From Clostridioides difficile (GTDB lineage Bacteria > Bacillota > Clostridia > Peptostreptococcales > Peptostreptococcaceae): a stretch of 64,000 nucleotides of DNA. The translations under genes were made by a program, and so were the position numbers. Within the stretch, counting starts at the first letter, position 1, and each line of letters starts with the position of its first letter. Under the pieces are notes generated by a model. That model saw nothing but the letters and a program-made list of their open reading frames with translations, was not told the origin of the DNA and ran no database searches. The DNA lies in assembly GCA_012955965.1 (NCBI GenBank), contig JABBZI010000020.1:1-64000 (forward strand), given 5' to 3'. Below are positions 43,733 through 52,481 of the stretch, in pieces.

Positions 43733-44194
43733 ATTCCTATCCCCTTTTTTTGATTTTTAAAATCCCCCAGGTGACTGACTTCATGTCATAAAATAATAAA
43801 ATAAATGCTTTCTAAGTTGATTATATACTAATTTCCAACACTTTGCTTTAGATTTAAATATTTTTTTAACAAAATTAGATAATACATAAAAATTTAATTT
43901 TTGGTACCTAATTTAAGTTAATTTTACTTCCTATTTTTGGCTATTTCTTAATACTTAAACCCATTTTTTGATGCTTTAGTTTAATTAAATTATGTTTTGA
44001 TTTTTTTTAAATCAAGTTTGAATTATTTCTATTCATTTTTTTGTTTTTATATATTGATTGTGTATTTATTATTTTTCATTGCTTTTGGACTTGTTACAGA
44101 TTTTTACTCCCTAAACTCAATTAGTAAAAACTTCTTAGAATAGCATTTTTTGGACTAATTTTTTTGAATTTTTTTACTTTTCCTACTTTAATAT
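43733..44194. other. T-rich gene-free region upstream of cooS
   Basis: About 460 bp without a credible ORF. It should hold the promoter of the WL block; a minus-strand TATAAT lies near 43822-43827 without a good -35. The short dyad TGACATGAAGTCA (around 43770-43790) could be an operator. The plus strand ends in a strong terminator at 44195-44253 with no gene in front of it. Confidence 0.45.
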
Positions 44195-44253
44195 TAATTA
44201 TAGCTTCAAATTGAACATTTGTATATATTCATTTGAAGCCATAATTATTTTTT
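44195..44253 (+). terminator. Orphan plus-strand terminator between cooS and the phosphate acyltransferase gene
   Basis: TAATTATAGCTTCAAAT (44195-44211) pairs with ATTTGAAGCCATAATTA (44231-44247), one mismatch on the plus strand, followed by TTTTTT and further U-rich sequence. The U run exists only on the plus strand, where no gene precedes it, so it may end an unannotated small or antisense RNA. Confidence 0.6.
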
Positions 44254-44337
44254 ATATAAAATTTTTTTAATATCGGATTAATTTAGACATTTTGACTTAT
44301 TTTTCTATTTTTATTCATTTATTTTATACGCTTGATT

Positions 44338-45249
44338 TTATTTCATACTCTTTGCTACAATAGCACCATATGCAATAGAATATAATTTAGATTCATGTGA
44401 ATCAGCTCTTGATACTAAAACTATAGGAGCCTTTGCACCCATAATTATACCTGCTGATTTAGAGTCTGCCATATATGTAAAGGCTTTCCCTATTCCATTA
44501 CCAACCTCAATTGTTGGAACCAACATAATATCTACATCACCAGATACTTCACTCTTAAATCCCTTTATTTCACTAGCTTCTTTTGAAACAGCTAAATCAA
44601 AAGCTAAAGGACCTTCTACAATTACATTTTCTCCAAATTCTCCTTCTTTACAAGCCTTCGCTAACATATCTGCATCTACAGTAGCTTGCATCTTAGGATT
44701 TACTTTTTCTTTAGCTGCTAAGCATGCAACTTTTACAGTTTCCATACCTAAAGCTTTTGCAGCTTTTATTGAATTTTTTAATATCTTTGCCTTTTGCTCA
44801 TAATCAGGAGCTATGTTCATACCTCCATCTGTAGTTATAAGTAATTTATGGTATCTTTCTAACTCATATACCATTACATGGCTTAATAAACTATCAGTTC
44901 TAAGACCATAGTCTTTATTTAACACTTCTTTTAAGATAACTGATGTATCTAATAATCCTTTCATTACAAAATCAGCTTCTTTACTTGATACTAGTTTAAC
45001 TGCTATTTCTGCACAATCTTTGATATCATCCTTATCCACTATTCTGATACCATTTAAATCAAATCCTATTTCTTTTGATATGTCTCTTATTTTTTCTTCA
45101 TTTCCAACTAATATAGGAGTAATTATATTTCTTTCTACAGCATCTTTTATTGCCATCAAAACCTCTTTGTCATGAGCTGCTGCTACAGAAAGTACTATTT
45201 TCTCTCCTCCCTTAAGTTGCTCTAAAATATCATCTAATTTCTTTATCAA
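44338..45249 (-). CDS. Phosphate acetyl/butyryltransferase family protein
   Basis: A 303-residue phosphate acyltransferase of the Ptb/Pta family, which swaps the CoA of an acyl-CoA for phosphate. Conserved parts include IVLSVAAAHDKEVLMAIKDA, PILVGNEEKI, FVMKGLLDTSVILKEVLN, LITTDGGMNIAPD and the C-terminal KSAGIIMGAKAPIVLVSR. Its length and start fit phosphate butyryltransferase, but no butyrate kinase is beside it. Standing just upstream of the acetyl-CoA-producing cluster, it may act on acetyl-CoA to give acetyl phosphate; butyryl-CoA remains the family default. GGGAGGGGTTACTTTTG precedes the start. Confidence 0.88.
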   Translation of the reverse strand: MIKKLDDILEQLKGGEKIVLSVAAAHDKEVLMAIKDAVERNIITPILVGNEEKIRDISKEIGFDLNGIRIVDKDDIKDCAEIAVKLVSSKEADFVMKGLLDTSVILKEVLNKDYGLRTDSLLSHVMVYELERYHKLLITTDGGMNIAPDYEQKAKILKNSIKAAKALGMETVKVACLAAKEKVNPKMQATVDADMLAKACKEGEFGENVIVEGPLAFDLAVSKEASEIKGFKSEVSGDVDIMLVPTIEVGNGIGKAFTYMADSKSAGIIMGAKAPIVLVSRADSHESKLYSIAYGAIVAKSMK

Positions 45250-45548
45250 AAGTAACCCCTCCCTTATATATATTTAACTAAATAATACCATATTTATTAT
45301 CTCTTTTCCCAATTTATTTTTTATGTTACAAAGAATTGATACAACTAAAAATTTGGTTAATATCCCAAATTTATGTTGATTTAATATTCATGTTATATTA
45401 CTGTCCATAGCTTAGTTTTATTTATATGTATCCATATATATAAAATCAATTTTTTTATTTCTATTTATTTTTAATTGAGTTTATATAATACTGATTTACT
45501 AATGTTCTAATTCCATTTTGTTTCACATGTATCTTTACACATAACAAT
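45250..45548. other. Gene-free interval upstream of the phosphate acyltransferase gene
   Basis: Nearly 300 bp of AT-rich DNA. A minus-strand TATTAT about 40 bp before the gene is a possible -10. I see no ORF or strong structure other than the terminator at 45549-45599. Confidence 0.4.
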
Positions 45549-45599
45549 AAAAAAGTATGTGCCTATAGTCAAAATCAACTATAAACACATACTTTTTAT
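45549..45599. terminator. Terminator of the TPR/radical SAM gene pair
   Basis: AAAAAGTATGTG (45549-45561) pairs with CACATACTTTTT (45586-45597), extended by CTATAGT/ACTATA, with U runs on both strands. It is about 120 bp past the stop of the TPR gene. Confidence 0.85.
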
Positions 45600-45718
45600 A
45601 CTTATATTTAGATTAACATATCTAAAATATTTATATTAGCATACCTAAGTATTTCATCTTCATCTTAGTATTTTTTAAGATGGAGTATTCGCATATACTT
45701 ATAAAATTTACTATTACC

Positions 45719-46861
45719 TTACTTATTTATTCCAAGCTCTTTTAAACAAGCAATCGTAATTTCATCTTGTGGATTCAATTCATAAGCTCTTTCTATATAG
45801 TAAGTCGCATCATCAATATCACCATTATTTAAATAAGCCATACCTAAATTACAAAGTATTTCTGGGTCTTCCTTTATCTTAGCAGCTTGTTCAAAATACT
45901 CTATTGCTTTATCTAAATTATTTTTATAAGCTTCACAAAGCCCTAATTCCACTATAGCATCTACTTGCTTAGGCTTTATTATCAATATCTTCCCCAAATA
46001 CATCTCAGCCTGTTCTATCTCTCCCATACCCTTATATCCAAGTGCTATCATGAACAACAAGTTCCACCAATCCATATGTTCTTCTTCTAATGGAAGTAGT
46101 TTCTCTAATCCTTCTTTAAATTTACCTTGGAATACAAGCGTATATCCTTCTTCATACTGAACTTTAAAGTCCATCTTTCCTAAGTTATCTTGTATCTCAG
46201 CCACCAAATCAGCCTCTAATCCAAGTCTTAATGCATCTTCCCAAGTTAGCTTAGTTTTTAGATATTGACCTTGATTATAATAATGATAACCTAAATGGTA
46301 ATAACCTAATGCAAAATTCTCATCAACATAGATTATATTCTCAAGTTTAGCCATTGCTTCAAGTAAAAATGCATTCATTGCCTTCTCATCCATATCTTTT
46401 TGATACTGTTTTGCTATCTCTTGGCAAACTATTGCATAGTTATACATTGCATCTAAATCATCTGGATACATTGTTATAAATGCTTTTATATATATTAAAG
46501 AATCCGTATGTTCGCCAATCTCAAAGTATTTTCTTGACATATATCCCATATACGCCTTTAAATCCAGATTAATATCTTTAGATAAAGCATTTAAAAATTT
46601 TTCATATTCTCCATTGTTTTTAAATTTACTATCTACACCAATTATATATATCATAGCATCTGCTATAGACATTGAGTTTAACTTATCTTGGGCAGTCTTT
46701 TCTTTTATTCCTTTTACCAATACTTCATTTTTTATAGGTACATCTAATCCACCTTTTGGAACATCATAACTCTTTAATTTAAACTCTCCACCATGCTTTA
46801 TAGTAATAAAAGCTAGTTCCTCTGCCTTTTTTAGCAAATATTTTTCTATTTTAAAATCCAT
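45719..46861 (-). CDS. Tetratricopeptide-repeat protein
   Basis: A 380-residue soluble protein. After a distinct N-terminal domain (about 1-105) it is built of TPR-like helical repeats, clearest from about 120 to the end: KYFEIGEHTDSLIYIKAFITMYPDDLDAMYNYA, FALGYYHLGYHYYNQGQ, EQAEMYLGKILIIKPKQVDAIVELG-type units and DIDDATYYIERAYELNPQDE. TPR arrays bind partner proteins; no enzymatic motif is visible. The gene follows a B12-binding radical SAM gene by 17 bp, with AGGAGGAAAAA as ribosome binding site, so a functional link is likely but unknown. Confidence 0.82.
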   Translation of the reverse strand: MDFKIEKYLLKKAEELAFITIKHGGEFKLKSYDVPKGGLDVPIKNEVLVKGIKEKTAQDKLNSMSIADAMIYIIGVDSKFKNNGEYEKFLNALSKDINLDLKAYMGYMSRKYFEIGEHTDSLIYIKAFITMYPDDLDAMYNYAIVCQEIAKQYQKDMDEKAMNAFLLEAMAKLENIIYVDENFALGYYHLGYHYYNQGQYLKTKLTWEDALRLGLEADLVAEIQDNLGKMDFKVQYEEGYTLVFQGKFKEGLEKLLPLEEEHMDWWNLLFMIALGYKGMGEIEQAEMYLGKILIIKPKQVDAIVELGLCEAYKNNLDKAIEYFEQAAKIKEDPEILCNLGMAYLNNGDIDDATYYIERAYELNPQDEITIACLKELGINK

Positions 46862-46878
46862 TTTTTCCTCCTAAATAT

Positions 46879-48633
46879 TTAAATCTCTACTTTATGAGTT
46901 TTAGATTTCTCAAATACTTTTTTATCATCATATTCAAACAAGACTATATTTTTTTCTTTTCTTATTTCTATATTTATATCACTTTTTAAATCCACAATAT
47001 TGAATTTAAATGGCTCGAAATGAACATATTTTATTATATGTTTAGCTGGTTTATCAACAAAATTAGGTAAATATGTTGATAAGTTATCATTATCCTGTAA
47101 AAATACATGGCATCTATTCTTAAAATCATCCACATCTAACTTATTAAAAAACTGTGGTATATTTGATGTTTTTCCCAGTGATATATAGTCATACTTTAAT
47201 ATATCATTGAATACATCATTATCTACATTTATATTTTGATTATAGAAATCTATCAATATTTTATACAGTTGATTCTTTCCTTGTGCTAAATCAAAGTATC
47301 CATTCTCATCGAAATACTTAGCAAAAGTCTCAAAGAATTTAAAAGGACTTTGTTTATAAAATCTCCCTATAATATATCTCATAGATAACACAAAATTTTT
47401 AGAATTGTAATATCTCTCCAATATATCCTCTATATCCTTTAGCTTCAATGTTTCCTCATAACTTATATAATTATTATATAAAAATTCATATGGAGCATAA
47501 TCTTTATATTTAAAACCATGTTCATCTGCCACTTTTCTCATGCCTGTCCCTTTAATCATCTTTAAAAAACCTAATTGTAGATGCTCTATACCTAAATTAA
47601 ATACATCATTAAAGGAATTCTCAAAGCTCTTATAATCTTCATAAGGAAGCCCTGCAATTAAATCTAAGTGCTGATGTATATTTCTATAAGATGCTACAGT
47701 CTGCACAACATGAGACAATTTTTTAAAATCATCCCTTCTACCTACTGCATCAAGTGTTTTTTCATTTGTAGATTGTACCCCTATTTCAAACTGAAAGAGA
47801 CCTTCTTTACAATCAGCTAAAAATTCAAGCATCTTATCATCTATCAAATACGCTGTAACTTCAAAATGATAAGTTGTATATCCATTATCATTTTTCATAA
47901 GAAAATCCATAATTTCCATAGCCACTTTTTTATTTGCATTAAAGGTTCTATCAATAAACTTTATCTGTGATACCCTTGCATCTATTAAAGCTTTCAAATC
48001 ACTCTTTATCCTATCTAAACTAAAATATCTTAGACCTGGAATAGTAGATGATAAACAATACTGACAGTTAAAAGGACAACCTCTTGATGATTCATAATAC
48101 ACTATTCTATTTTCATATTCCTTTGGATTTAAATTTTCATAAGGGCTAGGAATCTCGTCCAAGTTTTGAAGTAATTCCATCGGTTTATTCACTATTATCT
48201 CATTGCCTTGTCTATATACAAGTCCATTTACATCGTTTATTTCTTTTTTACCTTGTAAGTGAAGTACTAAGTCTTTAAAAATTAATTCTCCTTCTCCATA
48301 AAGTATATAATCCACAAAATCATACTTTTTCATTGCCTCATAGCTATCATAACTAACTTCTGGTCCGCCCAAAGCTATTTTAGTATTAGGTCTAATTTTC
48401 TTCAGATTATCACAAAGCTTAACTATATCTCCCACATTCCAAATATATGTGGAGAATAATATTATATCATACTCATTTTTGTATATATCCTTTAAAATAT
48501 AGTCCAAATCATTGTTTATCGTATATTCTTTCATATCAACATCTAACAAATCTCTTACAAATTCTTTTAAGTATCTTATCGCTAGATTTGTATGAATAAA
48601 CTTAGAATTTAATGTTGTTAATAAAATTTTCAA
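46879..48633 (-). CDS. Cobalamin-binding-domain radical SAM protein (DUF4080 type)
   Basis: A 584-residue protein of the BchE-like class. An N-terminal B12-binding-like domain (ILLTTLNSKFIHTNLAIRYL, then KIALGGPEVSYD and FVDYILYGEGE) is followed by a radical SAM core with SSRGCPFNCQYCLSS (CxxxCxxC) and a C-terminal DUF4080 region. Members with this layout often carry out difficult methylations or ring changes; the substrate here is unknown. The downstream TPR gene starts 17 bp after it. A GAGGTGAGAAATATTTG site precedes the ATG. Confidence 0.88.
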   Translation of the reverse strand: MKILLTTLNSKFIHTNLAIRYLKEFVRDLLDVDMKEYTINNDLDYILKDIYKNEYDIILFSTYIWNVGDIVKLCDNLKKIRPNTKIALGGPEVSYDSYEAMKKYDFVDYILYGEGELIFKDLVLHLQGKKEINDVNGLVYRQGNEIIVNKPMELLQNLDEIPSPYENLNPKEYENRIVYYESSRGCPFNCQYCLSSTIPGLRYFSLDRIKSDLKALIDARVSQIKFIDRTFNANKKVAMEIMDFLMKNDNGYTTYHFEVTAYLIDDKMLEFLADCKEGLFQFEIGVQSTNEKTLDAVGRRDDFKKLSHVVQTVASYRNIHQHLDLIAGLPYEDYKSFENSFNDVFNLGIEHLQLGFLKMIKGTGMRKVADEHGFKYKDYAPYEFLYNNYISYEETLKLKDIEDILERYYNSKNFVLSMRYIIGRFYKQSPFKFFETFAKYFDENGYFDLAQGKNQLYKILIDFYNQNINVDNDVFNDILKYDYISLGKTSNIPQFFNKLDVDDFKNRCHVFLQDNDNLSTYLPNFVDKPAKHIIKYVHFEPFKFNIVDLKSDINIEIRKEKNIVLFEYDDKKVFEKSKTHKVEI

Positions 48634-48768
48634 ATATTTCTCACCTCTTTTTAAGATTATACTGTCTTTTTGTACCCCTTATAGGTTAGAATAGTATATG
48701 TAAAGTTTTAATAATATCTATATAATTAATTTATTAATTTCAAGTAATGTGAGGAAAGGAAGTTTTTT

Positions 48769-48975
48769 ATGGAATTAATTGAAAAAGTATCTATCAACTC
48801 TTTATCAAAAAGAGATCTACTACTTATTATAAAGTCTCTTGAATACACTAATGAAAATACTCAAATTAGTGATTTCATCGACCTTAGAAATAATATTGTA
48901 AAGGAATTATGTTTTTTAACTGACACTAAGGAAAAAGATTTTCTGGATTATCTAGAGAAAAATAGCACACTCTGA
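48769..48975 (+). CDS. Small acidic-helical protein, unknown function
   Basis: A 68-residue protein with a good ribosome binding site (GAGGAAAGGAAG, 7 nt from the ATG) and normal codon use. It is predicted to be mostly helical (ISDFIDLRNNIVKELCFLTD, then EKDFLDYLEKNS), with one Cys. I do not recognise it. It is transcribed divergently from the radical SAM gene and converges with the next gene at a distance of only four bases, with no terminator in between. Confidence 0.65.
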   Translation: MELIEKVSINSLSKRDLLLIIKSLEYTNENTQISDFIDLRNNIVKELCFLTDTKEKDFLDYLEKNSTL

Positions 48976-48979
48976 TAGC

Positions 48980-49903
48980 CTAAACCTTTTTAAATTTCAA
49001 TATATGAATACCTGATTTAGAATTTATTTTTATGCTTAATATGTTATCATTAAAGGTTTTTGACATAACTGTTATTTGATTAAATATGGGGTCTATTATA
49101 GTATTACCTTCTTCAAGTCTTATAAGACTTCTTGGGTCTATTTTTTTATTATATGCCTTAACTCCAATTTTATATTTTCTCAATTTAACAACATATTCCG
49201 ACATAGAAAAAATGAAATCTATATTATCTTCATTTAATTCACTATCTTCACCCAAAATGGATAATATAGATTTTTTTATGCTCTTAATTCCTTCATTTTC
49301 TACAGCTCTATCTTGCATATATACATCATATAAGATGTTTAACACGTTTAATAGAACACTTTCTTCATCATACTCTTCAAACTTTGAATCAATATATTTA
49401 TCAATTAATTGTATTGCTTTAATCCTTGCCATCTGAAATTTTACAATATCTGATTTGTCTAATTCTATAGAAAATCCTATTATCTTGTCTTTAATACTCT
49501 GTAGTAATTCGACATATTCTATTTTACTATTATTTATAAGATTGTGCATAACAGAATTATATGCTACAGAACCTAATAAATAATCAAATAAAGATTCTTC
49601 TTTTTTAAAATAATTCACATATCTTTTTATTAGTCTAACAACCTCATCCTCACTTTTTTGGATATTAGTATTCGATAAAATTAATGGTAATAAAATATTT
49701 AAAAAATTAATAGTCCCTATTTTCTCTCCATAAAATCTATAGTAAATAAGTTCATCTCTCAGTCTATTTTCGTCTATATATACACATCTTTGCGTTTTAT
49801 CATCTATTAAGGATTTTGTATTTATTATAATTAAATCTTTAAGAGCCCTACTTGCACTACTAAAGGAAGATGTATAGACTTTTTTTAGTAATTCATCATT
49901 CAT
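48980..49903 (-). CDS. Conserved hypothetical protein, unknown function
   Basis: A 307-residue protein, mostly helical and rich in Ile/Leu/Lys/Glu, with no signal peptide or membrane segment and no motif I recognise. It has the ribosome binding site AGAAAGGATATATTT. The last 60 residues look beta-rich (NTIIDPIFNQITVMSKTF, then ILSIKINSKSGIHILKFKKV). Downstream lies the convergent small gene four bases away; upstream is the argS terminator. No function is proposed. Confidence 0.7.
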   Translation of the reverse strand: MNDELLKKVYTSSFSSASRALKDLIIINTKSLIDDKTQRCVYIDENRLRDELIYYRFYGEKIGTINFLNILLPLILSNTNIQKSEDEVVRLIKRYVNYFKKEESLFDYLLGSVAYNSVMHNLINNSKIEYVELLQSIKDKIIGFSIELDKSDIVKFQMARIKAIQLIDKYIDSKFEEYDEESVLLNVLNILYDVYMQDRAVENEGIKSIKKSILSILGEDSELNEDNIDFIFSMSEYVVKLRKYKIGVKAYNKKIDPRSLIRLEEGNTIIDPIFNQITVMSKTFNDNILSIKINSKSGIHILKFKKV

Positions 49904-49946
49904 AAATATATCCTTTCTAAAAAATTGAATCTAAATATCTTGCCAT

Positions 49947-49982
49947 TAAAAAAAAAGAGACAGCCCGTTTAAGAAGCTGTCA
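49947..49982 (-). terminator. Terminator of argS
   Basis: GACAGC/GCTGTC arms with an AGAAGC-side extension are followed by ten U on the minus strand, about 175 bp past the argS stop. A second hairpin with GATAGTAG/CTACTATC arms (about 49994-50028) lies between and may stabilise the argS 3' end. Confidence 0.8.
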
Positions 49983-50156
49983 TATATAGGGGGATAGTAG
50001 TGTACAAAAATCATTGTAATCTACTATCTATATATTATTATACGATACTACTTTTTTATATGTAAAGCATCAGTTTTCGACATCCCTATATTTTACAGTT
50101 ATACAAATTGCGTACTAAGTTCAATTTTATTCTTTTTATTTCAACATTTTATCGTA

Positions 50157-51857
50157 TTACATTCTTTCAGGAGCGTGCATTCCCAACAGTTCCAAGGAAT
50201 TCTCTAAAGTTTGTTTTGTAGCTAGAACTAATGCAAGTCTCGCTTTTCTAATTTCCAAATTTTCTACTAAAATTGGATTGTCATGATAAAATTTATTAAA
50301 CGCTTGAGCCAAATCTAACATAAATCTAGTCACTATATGTGGCTCATTTTTCTTTAGAGCAAGTAAAATATTTTTGTTAAATGATTCTATAACTCTAAGA
50401 ACTTCTGCACTATCTTCATCAGCTAACAGACTATAATCTATATCAGAAGTTATTTCTTCTTCTGCTTTTCTTAAAACTGCACAACATCTCGCATGTGTAT
50501 ATTGAACATATGGTCCAGTCTCACCATCAAAGCTTAATGTTCTTTCCCATGAGAATGTGTAGTCTTTAATTCTACTATTGGACAATTCTTGGAATACTAC
50601 TGCACCAACACCTACTTGTTTAGATATTTCATCTACATTTTTAGCATTTGGATTTTTAGTAAGTATAATGTCTTTAGTCTTATCTATAGCTTGATTTAAA
50701 GCGTCTTCTAAAAATACTACTCTTCCTTTTCTAGTTGACATGGTACCTTCTTCAAGAGCTACCATACCAAATCCAACATGAGTCAAATCTTTTGCCCAAT
50801 CATATCCCATAAGCTCAATTACCTTAAACCATTGTTGGAAATGTAAGTTTTGTTGAGAACCAACTACATATATACATTTGTCAAAATTATAAGTTTCTTT
50901 TCTATATATTGCAGCAGCTAAATCTCTTGTCATATATAATGTTGAACCATCATTCTTAGTAATAAGTGCTGGTGGCATTTTATATTCTTCTAAATCAACA
51001 ATCTTTGCGCCTTTAGACTCTATTAGAAGATTTTTTTCTTCTAATAACTCAATAACTTTACCCATCTTATCAGAATAGAAACTCTCCCCTGCCAAAGAAT
51101 CAAATTCTATATCTAAAAGCTTATATACTCTGTTAAATTCTTTTAAACTCTCATCTCTGAACCATTGCCATAATTCTTTTGCTTCCTCGTCGCCATTTTC
51201 TAATTTAGTAAACCATGCTCTTGCTTCATCTTCCATTTCTGGATATTGTTCAGCCTCATCATGGAATCTTACATATAATTTTAGCAATTCTGGAATTGGA
51301 TTAGATTCTACTACTTCTTTTTCTCCCCACTTTTTAAAGGCCACTATTAACTTACCAAATTGAGTTCCATAGTCACCTAAATGATTTATTCTTATAGTCT
51401 TGTATCCTTGTGAGTCATATATCTTATATAAGGCATTACCTATAACTGTAGTTCTTATATGCCCTATATGGAAAGGTTTTGCTATATTTGGAGAAGAATA
51501 CTCAACTATTACAGTTTTATCTTTACCAAAATCACTATGACCGTAATTTTCTTTTTCTGCTAGTACTTTTTTGATTACAGTTTCTGCTAATTGAGATTTA
51601 TTTACAAAAAAGTTTACATATCCACCTAATTGTATTACCTTTGTTATCTCTCCACTTGGTTCTATACTTTCTGCCAATTCATTTGCTATCATATTTGGAG
51701 CTTTTCTAAACACTTTAGCTAATTTAAAGCATGGAAAAGCATAGTCACCCATGTCCTTATTTGGTGGAACTTCTATAAGTGCCTCTATCTCTTCTTTCGA
51801 TAAATCTTCTATTTTTTCTTTAAGGCAATTTGATATTGCTACCTTGAAATCTTGCAT
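50157..51857 (-). CDS. argS: Arginyl-tRNA synthetase
   Basis: A 566-residue class I synthetase charging tRNA-Arg. The HIGH motif appears in AKPFHIGHIRTTVIGNALY and the KMSKS equivalent as MSTRKGRVVFLED; the N-terminal Add1 domain and the C-terminal DALR-type anticodon domain (YVQYTHARCCAVLRKA and onward to MHAPERM) are complete. No T-box leader is visible upstream, in contrast to the amino-acid transporter at 5.4-8.2 kb, whose T-box probably reads tRNA-Arg. Confidence 0.98.
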   Translation of the reverse strand: MQDFKVAISNCLKEKIEDLSKEEIEALIEVPPNKDMGDYAFPCFKLAKVFRKAPNMIANELAESIEPSGEITKVIQLGGYVNFFVNKSQLAETVIKKVLAEKENYGHSDFGKDKTVIVEYSSPNIAKPFHIGHIRTTVIGNALYKIYDSQGYKTIRINHLGDYGTQFGKLIVAFKKWGEKEVVESNPIPELLKLYVRFHDEAEQYPEMEDEARAWFTKLENGDEEAKELWQWFRDESLKEFNRVYKLLDIEFDSLAGESFYSDKMGKVIELLEEKNLLIESKGAKIVDLEEYKMPPALITKNDGSTLYMTRDLAAAIYRKETYNFDKCIYVVGSQQNLHFQQWFKVIELMGYDWAKDLTHVGFGMVALEEGTMSTRKGRVVFLEDALNQAIDKTKDIILTKNPNAKNVDEISKQVGVGAVVFQELSNSRIKDYTFSWERTLSFDGETGPYVQYTHARCCAVLRKAEEEITSDIDYSLLADEDSAEVLRVIESFNKNILLALKKNEPHIVTRFMLDLAQAFNKFYHDNPILVENLEIRKARLALVLATKQTLENSLELLGMHAPERM

Positions 51858-52046
51858 CTTGTTGCTCCTCTCTACATTGTACCTGGTTTATATTGTGCTT
51901 ATCTCTTTATGTTAAATCAAATTTCGTGTTTTTTCAAGTATTTCATTACATGGCAAAGTACTTTAAAAATTGTACCTTTTGTACTAATTATCCCTATGTT
52001 AAAAATACTATTTTTACATGCAATTTTTTATTCTTTTATTAATTTT

Positions 52047-52460
52047 CTACAAATCTTTTTCACTTTTAACTTTTATTCCTGCTTCTTCAAGTAGTTTTGC
52101 TGTGACACCTTTTCCTGAGATTTTTTTACCAGAAAAACTACCATCATAAATTAAATTACACCCACAAGATGGACTACCTTCTTTTAATATTGCTTCGCTA
52201 CATACATATAAATTTGCTATTTTTAGAGTCTCTTTAGCACCCTTTACGAAGTTTTCTGTCACATCCTTATTATCGTTGGTAATTACCTTATTATCAACTA
52301 TCTCAGCAGGTGGTCTTGGTGTAGATAGACCACCTAACTGTTCTGGACACACAAGTGTAAATTCTTTGCCTTTTAAATATTCCTTAACTTTTTCATTTTC
52401 ATTATTATCGCCACTATATTTACAATTTATTCCTATTAAACATGCAGATACTAATATCAT
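52047..52460 (-). CDS. DUF523 family protein
   Basis: A 137-residue protein of the DUF523 family. Characteristic segments are ILVSACLIGINCKYSGDNN with two Cys, LVCPEQLGGLSTPRPPAEI, and LKEGSPSCGCNLIYDGSFSGKKISGKGVTAKLL. The conserved cysteines suggest metal or Fe-S binding, but the function is not established. It lies 22 bp after mutS2 and is probably co-transcribed with it. Confidence 0.85.
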   Translation of the reverse strand: MILVSACLIGINCKYSGDNNENEKVKEYLKGKEFTLVCPEQLGGLSTPRPPAEIVDNKVITNDNKDVTENFVKGAKETLKIANLYVCSEAILKEGSPSCGCNLIYDGSFSGKKISGKGVTAKLLEEAGIKVKSEKDL

Positions 52461-52481
52461 AAAAATGTGCTCCCATACAAA

